From the NCBI GenBank assembly GCA_964583825.1, contig CAZOXM010000012.1, forward strand, positions 1 through 64,000: DNA of 64,000 bases, read 5' to 3'. The notes under the pieces were generated by a model. That model saw only the letters and a program-made list of their open reading frames with translations. It was not told the DNA's origin and did not search any database. Position 1 is the first letter of the stretch. Each line of letters begins with the position of its first letter. A program made the translations under genes and the position numbers. Below are positions 17,598-27,551 of the stretch, piece after piece. This DNA comes from GCA-1730015 sp964583825 (GTDB taxonomy: Bacteria > Pseudomonadota > Gammaproteobacteria > Granulosicoccales > Granulosicoccaceae).

Positions 17598-18122
17598 TTA
17601 CCTGAGACCGGAAAATATCACCAGCACCAGATGGCGGACCAACTCGTCAGCCATCTCACTGCGAAGAATCCTTTCCTCGTCGTCTTTCGCCAGCACATCG
17701 GTTTCGTCGTAGGTGTAGTCCCGCGCCACCGATACCGTTTGCTGTTTGGGTTGATTATTACTGTCGAATTCCAGTTGCCCGGCACGCACACCATCAACTG
17801 ATCGAATCGTTTGCAGATCAATCGCGTGCAGCAGTTCATACTCGCTGACTCTGCCGGAACTGCTGACCGACGCCACACGGCGCGAGATGACTTCGTCGGA
17901 CAACACTACGATGGTATCTGCATCATCACGTACGGTTGCAAACCTGACCTGCTGTGCTGTCAGTGCATTGCGCAGTGGTTGCAGCACACTAACAGTGCCC
18001 CTTTCTTCGAGGTACAACTGTCCAACCAGCTCACTGCCGAACTGCTGGCTGCCGCGCAGGCTGAACCCACACCCGGCAAGCAGGCCGCCCAGTGTGAGAA
18101 TGATCAGAATTCGTCTATTCAT
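17598..18122 (-). CDS. lptE: LPS-assembly lipoprotein LptE
   Basis: The outer-membrane lipoprotein that plugs LptD and helps insert lipopolysaccharide into the outer leaflet. It has a lipoprotein signal peptide with lipobox LAGC (Cys18), followed by the LptE-typical GFSLRG start of the mature protein. The length, 174 residues, is normal. Its ATG overlaps the leuS stop (ATGA), the conserved leuS-lptE arrangement. In many relatives holA (DNA polymerase III delta) comes next; here the next gene encodes a DUF1704 protein, so holA must be elsewhere. Confidence 0.92.
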   Translation of the reverse strand: MNRRILIILTLGGLLAGCGFSLRGSQQFGSELVGQLYLEERGTVSVLQPLRNALTAQQVRFATVRDDADTIVVLSDEVISRRVASVSSSGRVSEYELLHAIDLQTIRSVDGVRAGQLEFDSNNQPKQQTVSVARDYTYDETDVLAKDDEERILRSEMADELVRHLVLVIFSGLR

Positions 18123-20713
18123 GAAGCCACAATATTGACCAGTTTTTCCGGCACGACAATAACTTTACGGATAGTTTTACCCTCGATGTGGCGCTGCACG
18201 TGCTCATCGGCCAGCGCCAGCGCCTCACACTGCTCTTTTGCACAATCGCTCGCTACGGTGATGCGACTTCGGAGCTTGCCGTTCACTTGCACGACCAGTT
18301 CCAACTCACTTTTAACCAGTGCACTTTCATCCAGTGCCGGCCAGCGCTCATCGACGACGGCGGTTGCCTTCCCGAGCCCGTACCACAGGGCATGACAAGC
18401 GTGCGGAATCACCGGAGAGAGCATCAACACAGAGGATTCCAGCGCTTCCTGCACAATCCGCCGGTCGGTATCATTGGCGACGACAAAACGATTGACGTCG
18501 TTCAACAACTCCATAATCGCAGCCAGCGCCGTATTAAATGTGTAGCGACGCTGCATGTCATCGGTCACTTTGCGAATCGTCTCATGAGTTTTGCGACGCA
18601 GCGCGCGCTGTTCATCGTTAAACGAATCCGCCTCTGCGGCAATTTTACCCACCTCCTGCAAACCGCCAGCGGTGTGGTTATGCACTGATTTCCAGAGCCG
18701 TTTGATAAATCGATTGGCTCCTTCGACCCCGGCATCACTCCACTCGAGTGACTGATCGGGGGGTGACGCAAACATCGAAAAGAACCGCACGGTATCGGCA
18801 CCATACTGATCAATAAGTGCCTGCGGGTCGACACCATTGCCTTTGGATTTGGACATTTTTTCCATCCCGCCGACCGAGACAACTGCCCCGTCGACACTGC
18901 GGGTGGCTCCGATGACTTTGCCTTTATCGTCCTTGCTCACATCGACATCCGCCGGTGAGATATATTCCTTGTGGCCTCTTTCATCTTCGGTGAAAAAAGT
19001 CTCGGCAACGACCATGCCCTGTGTCAGCAAACGCGTAAAGGGTTCGTCGGAGTTCACCAGCCCGACATCACGCATCAGCTTGTGATAGAAACGGGCGTAC
19101 AGCAGGTGCAGCACTGCGTGTTCAATACCACCAATATACTGATCGACCGGCAGCCAGTAGTTGGCACGCTCATCGAGCATGGAGTCCGCACCGGCACAAC
19201 AGAAACGCGCGTAGTACCACGAAGATTCAAAAAACGTATCAAATGTGTCTGTTTCCCGCGTACCCGGTTCATCGGTTCCGGGAAACGTCGTTTCATAAAA
19301 CGCGGGGTCTGATTTGATCGGTGAATTTACACCGGAGAACTCGACATCTTCCGGCAAAACAACCGGCAGCTCATTTTCCGGCACGGTTTTCATTTCACCG
19401 TGCTCGTTGTACACCACCGGTATCGGGCAGCCCCAGTAGCGCTGGCGCGAAATACCCCAGTCACGCAGGCGATAGTTCACTTTGCGCCGGCCGCGTCCTT
19501 CACTTTCAAGTCGCTGACAAATGGCGTCGAAGGCCGCGTTGAAGTCGAGCCCATCAAAACTTTCCGAGTGACAGAGCCTGCCATGCGCCACCATCGCAGC
19601 AGCAGACACATCGGCCGGCTGATCATCCGCGTCGCAAATGACAACACGCTTTTCAATATCGTACTTGTCGGCAAACTCCCAGTCGCGCTGATCGTGCGCA
19701 GGCACCGCCATCACCGCACCGGTGCCGTAGCCCATCAATACAAAGTTTGCGACCCACACGCTGACTTTCTCGCCGGACAATGGATGTATCAGGTGAATGC
19801 CGAGTGGCATCCCTTTCTTTTCCATGGTCTCCATATTGGCTTCGGAGGTATCCGTCTTTTTACAAGCCTCGATAAAGGCGGCAATTTCAGCATTGCTCTC
19901 TGCCGCTTTCTTTGCCAGCGGGTGCTCGGCTGCCACCGCCGCATAAGTGACGCCATAAATAGTGTCCGGCCGTGTGGTGTACACCGCCAGTTTACTGCCG
20001 TCTTCCACTTCGAACTCGAACTCAAGCCCCTCCGAGCGACCGATCCAGTTGCGCTGCATGGTACGCACGGAATCGGGCCAGCCATCCAGTTTGTCTATAT
20101 CGTTCAGCAGTTCCTCTGCATAGTCGGTAATGCGTAAAAACCACTGCGGAATCTCACGCCGCTCGACCAGCGCACCGGAGCGCCAGCCTCGCCCGTCGAC
20201 TACCTGCTCGTTGGCGAGGACGGTTTGCTCCATCGGGTCCCAGTTGACGACCGCCATCTTGCGATAGGCCAGCCCTTTTTCTACCAGCCTGGTAAAAAAC
20301 CACTGCTCCCATCGATAATATTCAGGCGTACAGGTGGCAAGCTCGCGGGACCAGTCGTAGGCAAAGCCCAGACTTTGCAGCTGCTCTTTCATATACGCGA
20401 TATTTTCATAGGTCCAGGCAGCAGCGGGCACTTTATTTTTAATCGCAGCATTTTCTGCCGGCAACCCGAATGCATCCCAGCCCATTGGCTGCAATACATT
20501 CTTACCCTGCATGCGCTGAAAACGGGAAATCACATCCCCGATGCTGTAGTTGCGCACGTGCCCCATGTGCAGCTTGCCGCTGGGGTACGGGAACATTGAG
20601 AGACAATAGTATTTTTCGCGCGACGGATCTTCCGTCACTTCAAAGCAGCGATTGTCGTTCCAGTAAGACTGCGCAGCGGTTTCAACTGCGGCGTTGTCAT
20701 AGACTTCTTGCAT
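18119..20713 (-). CDS. leuS: leucyl-tRNA synthetase
   Basis: Class I aminoacyl-tRNA synthetase charging tRNA-Leu, 864 residues, a full-length bacterial LeuRS. The HIGH-type motif is LHMGHVRNY near residue 50, an editing (CP1) domain is inserted in the middle of the Rossmann fold, and the KMSKS motif is present as EKMSKSKGNG. An anticodon-binding domain and the small C-terminal domain follow. It begins with an ATG at 20713 and overlaps lptE by 4 bp. Essential housekeeping gene; no anomalies seen. Confidence 0.97.
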   Translation of the reverse strand: MQEVYDNAAVETAAQSYWNDNRCFEVTEDPSREKYYCLSMFPYPSGKLHMGHVRNYSIGDVISRFQRMQGKNVLQPMGWDAFGLPAENAAIKNKVPAAAWTYENIAYMKEQLQSLGFAYDWSRELATCTPEYYRWEQWFFTRLVEKGLAYRKMAVVNWDPMEQTVLANEQVVDGRGWRSGALVERREIPQWFLRITDYAEELLNDIDKLDGWPDSVRTMQRNWIGRSEGLEFEFEVEDGSKLAVYTTRPDTIYGVTYAAVAAEHPLAKKAAESNAEIAAFIEACKKTDTSEANMETMEKKGMPLGIHLIHPLSGEKVSVWVANFVLMGYGTGAVMAVPAHDQRDWEFADKYDIEKRVVICDADDQPADVSAAAMVAHGRLCHSESFDGLDFNAAFDAICQRLESEGRGRRKVNYRLRDWGISRQRYWGCPIPVVYNEHGEMKTVPENELPVVLPEDVEFSGVNSPIKSDPAFYETTFPGTDEPGTRETDTFDTFFESSWYYARFCCAGADSMLDERANYWLPVDQYIGGIEHAVLHLLYARFYHKLMRDVGLVNSDEPFTRLLTQGMVVAETFFTEDERGHKEYISPADVDVSKDDKGKVIGATRSVDGAVVSVGGMEKMSKSKGNGVDPQALIDQYGADTVRFFSMFASPPDQSLEWSDAGVEGANRFIKRLWKSVHNHTAGGLQEVGKIAAEADSFNDEQRALRRKTHETIRKVTDDMQRRYTFNTALAAIMELLNDVNRFVVANDTDRRIVQEALESSVLMLSPVIPHACHALWYGLGKATAVVDERWPALDESALVKSELELVVQVNGKLRSRITVASDCAKEQCEALALADEHVQRHIEGKTIRKVIVVPEKLVNIVAS

Positions 20714-20909
20714 GCGATTTCGAACTTGCGATGTGCGTGAGTGTCAGCGCGGGCGGACAATACAGCCCGTCCCCAGCCCTCCTATGATACAGCAATAGCT
20801 GCTATTTGCATGATTCGCAACCTGTCCCACCGCCAGCCTGCCGAATATGTATAAATTGCCAGAAGTCACAGCAGTGCTGAAACGATTTTCAAGGCAAACC
20901 TGATGCGTT

Positions 20910-23066
20910 TCAGGCGGCCTTGCGCAGATCGTATAGTGAGACGATATCGTCGATCGGGTAATTGCGCCCGGCGCACCAGTTCTGATCCGGGTCGAGCCGG
21001 CCCATCAGACTCTGTCGCTGTAGTGTGGCAGCACGATAATCAAGAAACGTACGCGGTTCGAACTGTGGCCGGTTATTGTCGTCCTTCCCGTAGAGTGTCA
21101 CGTAGCAGGCGGAAGGCACCTTACCCAGTTCGATACTCGACAGCAGTCTGGGCTCGGTGAGCATCTCGCCAAACGCTATTTCCTGAAACCGGGTTTCCGG
21201 GATTTCAGCATTAAAGAAGAGCTTAATCAGATTATCCCGCTCAGCGGCACCTAGCTGATACTCATCTGCCAGTATGGCCAGGTTTTGTACCGCATAGCGA
21301 TCGGACGACTGCACAGAATATGCAACCAGCCGTTGCAATCCGTCAAACATGTCCGTCGACAGCGCTGCCGAATTTTCACGGTGTCGCCGGATCTCATGCA
21401 CCAGTTTCAACAGCAACGGCTGCACCACTTTCCCGCGCACGCGACAGGACCAGTAGATTCTCACTCCGCTGTGTTTCCACCAGCCATTCATCACATCGGG
21501 ATCCTGAATGCCCTCTTCCTGACTGATCGCAGTGTCTATCAGTTTGGTCACAATGCCGGATAGCGTATAGGGTTCGCCGGTATCTGTGGCCTGCAGGGTC
21601 ATTTCGGTGAATCGATCGTAGTTGTATTGTTGCTGCGGCAAAATAAGCTCGTCACAGGCCAGCGTCGCCTGAGCCTTTTCCGCAGCGGCAACACTTGATT
21701 CCGCATCGGTGAGTTCGGCAACCATCGCGGCCAACGGACCACCAAACCGGTTTTTGATTTTACTCAGTGATTGATCGTAGCCCGCCACCGGACGCGACCC
21801 GTCTTCCACCACATCGTGCAGTATCGCAATGGTTGCCATGGAAGGCTCAAGTGCGGTACCAAAAATCTGCTCGGCCACTGCTGCAATTCGAAGTGAATGA
21901 CCTATCATGGTGGCCGCAGACTTGCGCCTGCCTTTTTCCAGATACTGCATCATTTCAAGTGCCGCGAGATGCACAGTATCCAGCGAATTATAGTGTTCAG
22001 AGGCGTTGTACAGTTCCACCAGTGGTAAGTTATTGTGTACATCCTGAACACCCTTGCCGCGCCTGCCTACCAGCCGCCGTCGCTTGCTTGCATCGTCGAG
22101 CACATCTCCCACCGACATCAGCAGCGTTTGCTCAATCGGCTCGGCCAGCGCACCATAGTCGACACCGCGCAACCGCAGCGCCATGAGGGTTCGGTGATAG
22201 TGCAATTGCAGATAAGGGCGCTCCGGGAAGTAACCATCGCAGACGATACCGCGACACGACATCTCCTGTTTTTTTGCCTCGCTGAGATTGCTTAGTACTT
22301 CATCCCCGGCCGCCCGGGCAATTAATCGCAAACGCGATGCCTCAATGGCAGCGATTACGTTGGCATAGGATCGGGGTAGTTTTAACTGATCGCATCGACC
22401 GGTGTTATAGGCCTTGAGAAACTCGTGATAACAGGCCCTGATCGCCCGGACATGGTCGGAAACAGCCGTGCCAAATCGTGAGGTGATCATCGACTCCGAA
22501 ACAACGACGCGATCAGCCGGCAACACCGCTGAGTACCGATCAGTCAAACCCGGGGTGTCACGGATCATCGCGGCGACAATCAGGTCGTCATTAACTGTCA
22601 GGGCACCACGCCTGCGATTGCCGTATTTTTGTACGCCTTTGAGCATCACACCCAGCAGCACCTCGCCAGCAATCAGCGGTTCCAGTTTGGCGAGGCAGTT
22701 ACTGCTGATGCGTTTACCGCTGTCGCGCAACTGATTCAATAGCGAATCCAGTGCAGCGCATTCAGCGTCGGCATCAAAATCGGGCATCAGGGTTTCACAG
22801 AGCACCTGTCGTCCTCGCACGGTGCGCAAGACGCCCTCCGGCACTTTCGCCAGATCGAGAAAGTGCTCGCTTTCGCTTTTTAACCAGACGCGGGAGACCG
22901 GTCCGATCAACGCGCGTTGATCGTCACATGTCGCTACCAGCAGGTTGTAAGCCCGAAGCAGTTTTTGTATGTCTGTCGGCGAAGCCGACGCTGTATCACC
23001 TATCAAAACCGGCAAGCCTGTCGAGGCGGCGTCCTGACACAATCGCAGCAGGGCGCATTGCACCAC
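20910..23066 (-). CDS. HD-domain protein of unknown specificity
   Basis: A 718-residue soluble protein. Residues about 365-450 hold an HD-type metal-binding signature resembling the hydrolase domain of RelA/SpoT proteins (MIGHSLRIAAVAEQIFG, then AILHDVVEDG). I do not recognise the roughly 350-residue N-terminal part or the C-terminal 260 residues, and I see no synthetase, GGDEF or receiver domain. HD enzymes hydrolyse phosphoester bonds in nucleotides or signalling molecules, so phosphohydrolase activity is a family-based guess. The start is a GTG (23066, or the next codon, 23063); no ATG is available. It follows the phosphopantetheinyl transferase gene by 95 bp on the same strand. Confidence 0.7.
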   Translation of the reverse strand: MVQCALLRLCQDAASTGLPVLIGDTASASPTDIQKLLRAYNLLVATCDDQRALIGPVSRVWLKSESEHFLDLAKVPEGVLRTVRGRQVLCETLMPDFDADAECAALDSLLNQLRDSGKRISSNCLAKLEPLIAGEVLLGVMLKGVQKYGNRRRGALTVNDDLIVAAMIRDTPGLTDRYSAVLPADRVVVSESMITSRFGTAVSDHVRAIRACYHEFLKAYNTGRCDQLKLPRSYANVIAAIEASRLRLIARAAGDEVLSNLSEAKKQEMSCRGIVCDGYFPERPYLQLHYHRTLMALRLRGVDYGALAEPIEQTLLMSVGDVLDDASKRRRLVGRRGKGVQDVHNNLPLVELYNASEHYNSLDTVHLAALEMMQYLEKGRRKSAATMIGHSLRIAAVAEQIFGTALEPSMATIAILHDVVEDGSRPVAGYDQSLSKIKNRFGGPLAAMVAELTDAESSVAAAEKAQATLACDELILPQQQYNYDRFTEMTLQATDTGEPYTLSGIVTKLIDTAISQEEGIQDPDVMNGWWKHSGVRIYWSCRVRGKVVQPLLLKLVHEIRRHRENSAALSTDMFDGLQRLVAYSVQSSDRYAVQNLAILADEYQLGAAERDNLIKLFFNAEIPETRFQEIAFGEMLTEPRLLSSIELGKVPSACYVTLYGKDDNNRPQFEPRTFLDYRAATLQRQSLMGRLDPDQNWCAGRNYPIDDIVSLYDLRKAA

Positions 23067-23161
23067 ACCATATTAATGGTGCGGCGGACTTTGCTTTTAC
23101 TTGACGATAGAGCCTGGCGAGCAGTTGCTTACCAGAGGTGCGGGATCAGCGAGTCCGTAGC

Positions 23162-23875
23162 TTAACTGATGACAGCGGAAGTAAAGATGTGACCGGATTC
23201 CACTTTCCAGCGACCTGACACTCGCAAATCCAGTGGCACTCCGGCGCCGCTATTACACAGGATGGTTGACTGATAAGCGCGGTTCGCGTGGTCAAGCGTC
23301 ACCTCACACTGCTTGAAATCGATATAAGCTTTCACCAGGTGATAACAACACTTGTAGTTAGACTCTTTTATCGAAAACAGTAACTTTCGAACCCAGCGAT
23401 CACTGGATGCAGTAGCTGCCATTTCAGCCTCGGTAAGTACCACGTCTTCGACCTCCGGATTCAGCGCTTCCATTGTCTCGACGTCAATCCCGAGGTCGGA
23501 AATTGTGTCGCGCGCAGCGACCGCGACCGCACAGTACACGTCGCTGTGACTGATGCTGCCAATAACACCTTCGGGCCAAAGCGGCTGACGGTAGTTGCCA
23601 ATCAGCAGGGGTTCTGCCGTTCCAGTCATGGCCGAAATCAGTCGTCGCGCCTGCTCCCTGCCTGCGGCAAACTCCGCAAGGCGCTTACCACACACATCGC
23701 CAAGTTGTGCCCGCTCGGCCGGTGCGAGGTCGGTGGGCCAGTTATCTTTGTGCTCTACCAGGGTGAGCACGCCGTCCGGGAACAGTCCGGAGACATCGGG
23801 GGCACTTTGCGATCCTTGCCTGGCTGGTAAAAACTCCGACTCAATCAGGTCGGCGGAGTTTACGGCATATTTCAT
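23162..23875 (-). CDS. 4'-phosphopantetheinyl transferase (EntD/Sfp type)
   Basis: Transfers the 4'-phosphopantetheine arm from CoA to a carrier-protein Ser. Visible motifs are GSISHSD, then LGIDVE with the Mg-binding Asp and Glu, and FSIKESNYK with the catalytic Glu and Lys. At 237 residues it is the EntD/PptT-like monomeric type, usually linked to secondary metabolite, siderophore or polyunsaturated-lipid synthases. No such synthase lies in this window. Its only same-strand neighbour is the HD-domain protein gene downstream. Confidence 0.9.
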   Translation of the reverse strand: MKYAVNSADLIESEFLPARQGSQSAPDVSGLFPDGVLTLVEHKDNWPTDLAPAERAQLGDVCGKRLAEFAAGREQARRLISAMTGTAEPLLIGNYRQPLWPEGVIGSISHSDVYCAVAVAARDTISDLGIDVETMEALNPEVEDVVLTEAEMAATASSDRWVRKLLFSIKESNYKCCYHLVKAYIDFKQCEVTLDHANRAYQSTILCNSGAGVPLDLRVSGRWKVESGHIFTSAVIS

Positions 23876-24187
23876 TTCCAGCTCCGTAGTTGGCGGTCAG
23901 ACAGACCAAAATGTCAGGACAAATTACCGAAATTCAAGCCGTCAGTACTCAAGAACGGCCAAGCCGGCGTCTGCATCGAAGAAACTGCTGCTACTGCGAA
24001 CGCGCCCTGACGATGCGTTTTCACTACCAATTCGCTGTGAGGCCGTTTTCGCGGTTGGGTCTGCGCAATATGGCCATCTCGAGCGCGCGACATTCTATAT
24101 CAGACCGACAGAGCATTATTGCGATTTCTGTTATATTTCCGTCACTTAAATACGCTTGACTTTAAGAAGCGCAAGCCAATCGGGACG
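23876..24187. other. non-coding stretch between the phosphopantetheinyl transferase gene and ubiH
   Basis: 312 bp. Short plus-strand frames exist, including one of 89 codons with a CCYC motif, but none has a ribosome-binding site or a recognisable domain. I see no RNA gene or terminator. It should carry the promoter of the phosphopantetheinyl transferase gene. Confidence 0.4.
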
Positions 24188-25411
24188 TTAGGACCCGTCA
24201 GTGACAGGTTTGAGCGGAATATCGAGCCCGGTGTTTCGACGACCAAAGCGATTGCGCAATGCCGGCACCAGATCCAGCATTAGCATGGAACTGACCCGCG
24301 TCGCATTCAGCGCAGGCGCGAGCGGACCACGTTGAGCGCGAAACCAGCGCGCGAGCCAGTCGGTCTGACGCACGACAAGCTGCTGGTCGGCACGACGGGA
24401 CTGCGCAAAACCACTGAGCACCTGCGCCACCGGCTCATCGTGTTCGCCAAGCCGCGCGGCGAGTTCGAAAACGTCTCGCAGCGCCAGGTTGAGCCCCTGA
24501 CCGGCCACCGGATGCACAGTGACCGACGCGTTACCGACCAGCACGCCACACCGGCTCACCTGTTGTCGGGCACGCACCAGCGACAACGGAAACACAACCC
24601 GTTTGCCGATTTCCTGAAACCGCCCCAGGCGGCCACCAAAGCGCTGTTGAAGCAACACAAGCAGCGCTTCGTCGGTGCACTGTTGCAGCGACTCAACCTC
24701 CTCGGCACCGATGGTACAGATCATCGATACAACCCGATCATCCAGTGGCAGCAACGCGAGCGGCCCAGATTCAGTAAAGCGCTCATAGGCAATGTGGTGA
24801 TGCGGTTTCTGACATTGAAGATTGGCGACCAGCGCGTACTGCTGATAGTCCGTGTTGTCGACGTCAATGCCGAGCTGAGTTCGCACACCGGATCGCGTAC
24901 CGTCAGCCGCCACGATAAGACCTCCGACTTCAGCGCGTTTTGCACCTGCCTGATCGACCACCACTTCAACACGCTTTTCATCAATGGCTGCAAGTGCTGC
25001 AGTCGCCGGCCGCACTACCTCGATCAGGGGCGATGTATCAAGCAAACCGTTCAGATGGTTCTCAAGCAGCTGGTTTCGAACAACGTACCCGAGCACCGGC
25101 ACTGCGTAATCGCGACGGTCAAATCGCACCGATCCAAACCGGCCTTTATCATTGACCATCACTGTATGTATCGGGCACCCAAGGCCTGCTGTCCACATAC
25201 CGGCAGACTGCAGCAGCTGCTGTGATCGATAGGACATTGCAACTGTTCGTACAGATAGACTGTTCCGTGCACCCTCTCCATACCGTTCGGGTGAATCCAT
25301 AGATGCATCAACCAACAAGACGCGAAACCCGACGCGAGCAAGTAACAATGCCTGTACGCTGCCAACGATACCGCCGCCGACGACGATGACTTTTTTATTC
25401 AGGCAGTCCAC
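24188..25411 (-). CDS. ubiH: UbiH/UbiF-family FAD-dependent ubiquinone-biosynthesis hydroxylase
   Basis: Flavoprotein monooxygenase of ubiquinone synthesis. Visible parts are the N-terminal ADP-binding VIVVGGGIVGS, the middle LIVAADGTRSGVR motif binding FAD and NADPH, and the C-terminal GNASVTVHPVAGQGLNLALRD motif characteristic of UbiH/UbiF/UbiI. The GTG at 25411 is the only nearby start that keeps the FAD motif complete. Its position after UPF0149 and pepP matches the ubiH locus in relatives; whether it hydroxylates C6, C5 or C1 cannot be read from sequence alone. A second hydroxylase that often follows is absent here. Confidence 0.88.
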   Translation of the reverse strand: MDCLNKKVIVVGGGIVGSVQALLLARVGFRVLLVDASMDSPERYGEGARNSLSVRTVAMSYRSQQLLQSAGMWTAGLGCPIHTVMVNDKGRFGSVRFDRRDYAVPVLGYVVRNQLLENHLNGLLDTSPLIEVVRPATAALAAIDEKRVEVVVDQAGAKRAEVGGLIVAADGTRSGVRTQLGIDVDNTDYQQYALVANLQCQKPHHHIAYERFTESGPLALLPLDDRVVSMICTIGAEEVESLQQCTDEALLVLLQQRFGGRLGRFQEIGKRVVFPLSLVRARQQVSRCGVLVGNASVTVHPVAGQGLNLALRDVFELAARLGEHDEPVAQVLSGFAQSRRADQQLVVRQTDWLARWFRAQRGPLAPALNATRVSSMLMLDLVPALRNRFGRRNTGLDIPLKPVTDGS

Positions 25412-25487
25412 CTCGCGTAGTGTCCTCTAAGGCTTGATCTGGAATGATCTGTGGCGATCACAATAACCGGCTTGCCACGGGTATGAG

Positions 25488-26807
25488 TTAACGCTCAGCC
25501 ATCAACGCCTCAATTTCCGCCACCGTCTTTGGCACTGCTGCGGTAATTACCTCGGGATCAGCATCGGTCACAATGACATTGTCCTCAACCCGAATACCGG
25601 TATTGCGATACCGCTTCGGTATATCACTGCCGGCCGGGATATACAGACCGGGCTCAATTGTCAGCACCATGCCGGATTCCAGCTGACGCCACTTGTCGTC
25701 GACCTTGTAGTCACCGACGTCATGTACATCAAGTCCAAGCCAGTGTCCGGTGCGATGCATAAAAAATCGACGATATTCCTCATCCCGAATCAGTTTACGC
25801 AACTCACCCTTGAGCAGGCCGAGTTTAATCAAACCTTTGGTAATTACTCTAACCGCTGCGTCGTGAGGATCGTTCCAGTGATTGCCGACCACCACCTTTT
25901 CAATCGCCGCAATGTTTGCATCGAGTACGATTTCATAGAGCTCGCGCTGCGGCTCACTAAAGCGACCATTGACCGGAAACGAGCGCGATATATCTCCGGC
26001 GTAGCCCTGCCATTCAGCACCGGAATCAATCAACACCATGTCACCGTCATTCAATGCCATATTATTTTCGGTGTAGTGCAGGATGCAGCCATTGGCGCCG
26101 CCTCCGACAATCGGTAAAAACGAGTGGTCGGCGCCGGCCTGTCGATAGGTGGCGATCAATGCTGCCTCGAGTTCATATTCCATACATCCCGGCTCACAAC
26201 GTTGCATCGCTGCCACGTGGCCGGCCGCACTGAGCCTGGCCGCCTTGCGCAGCAAAGTCTGCTCGGACCGACTCTTGTACAGCCTCATGTCGTGCAGGTG
26301 GTAGTCGAGTGATACAAATTCACTCGGCACGCTGCCACCGGATCCGGATTTTGCTTTTAACTGATTGATCCAGCCGATAATCCGGTTATCGAACAGGGTT
26401 TCACGCCCCATCGAGTAAAAAACGCGCTCGCGTCCCTCGAGCAGACCAGGCAGGATGTCGTCGATATCGTCGATCGGAAAAGCATCATCGGCATCGAGGA
26501 TCTCCGGTGCTCTGTCGACACCGAGTCGGCGCCCATTCCAGGTTTCCATCAACTCGTCGCGCTCACGACAAAACAAAATGTACTCGGCAGCCTTTCTGCC
26601 GGAAATAAGTACAGCCACCGATTCGGGTTCCAGAAACCCCGTCAGATAGTAAAAATCGCTGTCCTGTCGGTAGGCATAGTGCGTGTCTCTGCTACGGGAC
26701 TTCACCGGTGCCGCCGGTATGATCGCAATTGAATCCCGGCCAATGGCACGCATCAGATTTTTGCGTCTGCGAGCGCGCTCACGGCGCATCGTTGCTGAGT
26801 CCTGCAT
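25488..26807 (-). CDS. pepP: Xaa-Pro aminopeptidase
   Basis: Cytoplasmic metallo-aminopeptidase P removing N-terminal residues that precede proline. It has 439 residues, matching E. coli PepP. The dinuclear metal ligands of the pita-bread fold are visible: Asp in VLIDSGAEW and GDISRSF, His in HRTGHWLGLDVHD, and Glu in LTIEPGLY and RVEDNVIV. The N-terminal aminopeptidase P domain includes the typical YRQDSDFYYLTGF. It follows the UPF0149 gene by 18 bp and precedes ubiH, forming a conserved operon. Confidence 0.96.
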   Translation of the reverse strand: MQDSATMRRERARRRKNLMRAIGRDSIAIIPAAPVKSRSRDTHYAYRQDSDFYYLTGFLEPESVAVLISGRKAAEYILFCRERDELMETWNGRRLGVDRAPEILDADDAFPIDDIDDILPGLLEGRERVFYSMGRETLFDNRIIGWINQLKAKSGSGGSVPSEFVSLDYHLHDMRLYKSRSEQTLLRKAARLSAAGHVAAMQRCEPGCMEYELEAALIATYRQAGADHSFLPIVGGGANGCILHYTENNMALNDGDMVLIDSGAEWQGYAGDISRSFPVNGRFSEPQRELYEIVLDANIAAIEKVVVGNHWNDPHDAAVRVITKGLIKLGLLKGELRKLIRDEEYRRFFMHRTGHWLGLDVHDVGDYKVDDKWRQLESGMVLTIEPGLYIPAGSDIPKRYRNTGIRVEDNVIVTDADPEVITAAVPKTVAEIEALMAER

Positions 26808-26825
26808 AGGTGTGATGAATTCGTG

Positions 26826-27383
26826 TTAGTGGATAGTCGGTGGCGTGGCGACCGGTTGCAGTTCCTCGTTCAGGAATAACACACCCATGCGCAAATACTC
26901 TTCAATTTCGACCAGGGATTGTTCAGTGTCTTCGTCGTCATCCTGTTCGGGCTTTACACAGGCCTCGGCAATGTACTGCACATCCTGCACGAATTCGCGC
27001 ACGTCATCATTACCGAGCATGTTCTCACGCAGCCCACCCATCGAAAGACCGAGGCTGAAGCCGCTGCACCAGTCAGACAGTGCCAGCATGCGATCGTCAA
27101 TGGAATATTCGTCTTCGGGCAGCAGCAGCGCAAACTCGAGTGTGGTGTGGTTGATTCCCGCCAGAGTGCCCTGATGTACATCGTGTAATATTTTCAGCGC
27201 CTCTGTCGAGATTTCCGCAGATTCATCCCGACTGGCAAACAGATGCTGCACCCACCCCTGCATGTCGGTGGATCCGGAGGTGCATAAAATGCCGCAAAGC
27301 ACACCGTGACATTCAGCCGCTTCCACCAGCGAACCGCCCGCCGATAACGCGTTGTTTACGGTTGCAAAATCAGGCAATGCCAT
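26826..27383 (-). CDS. ygfB: UPF0149 (YgfB-like) protein
   Basis: A 185-residue UPF0149 protein. Family features include the N-terminal AECHGVLCGILC motif and the central LSDWCSGFSLGL motif, with an acidic stretch (EQDDDEDTEQ) near the C terminus. YgfB itself has been linked to control of gene expression in Pseudomonas, and the E. coli copy sits at the same place upstream of pepP. It starts an operon with pepP and ubiH and is divergent from the ZapB-like gene across a 168-bp promoter region. Confidence 0.9.
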   Translation of the reverse strand: MALPDFATVNNALSAGGSLVEAAECHGVLCGILCTSGSTDMQGWVQHLFASRDESAEISTEALKILHDVHQGTLAGINHTTLEFALLLPEDEYSIDDRMLALSDWCSGFSLGLSMGGLRENMLGNDDVREFVQDVQYIAEACVKPEQDDDEDTEQSLVEIEEYLRMGVLFLNEELQPVATPPTIH

Positions 27384-27551
27384 CTGTGTTAGCCTTTGTA
27401 ATTGTGGACATTTTCCGCACGTGGCTCATACTTTCCGTGAGTTTACCGTTATCGATACTGAAGGTTAACTATTGTTCATGATACCGTGCGGGCTCTGCTT
27501 TAACATGAACGCCACCGGTGCATTCGATTCCACAGGCTGATTTCAGGGAAA

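Noticed and set aside
23890..24159. 89-codon frame with CCYC motif, possibly a small zinc protein
   Set aside because: No ribosome-binding site, no second consistent Cys pair in frame and no known family; left as non-coding.
24332..25225. 297-codon plus-strand frame opposite ubiH
   Set aside because: Antisense shadow of a gene with clear FAD motifs.
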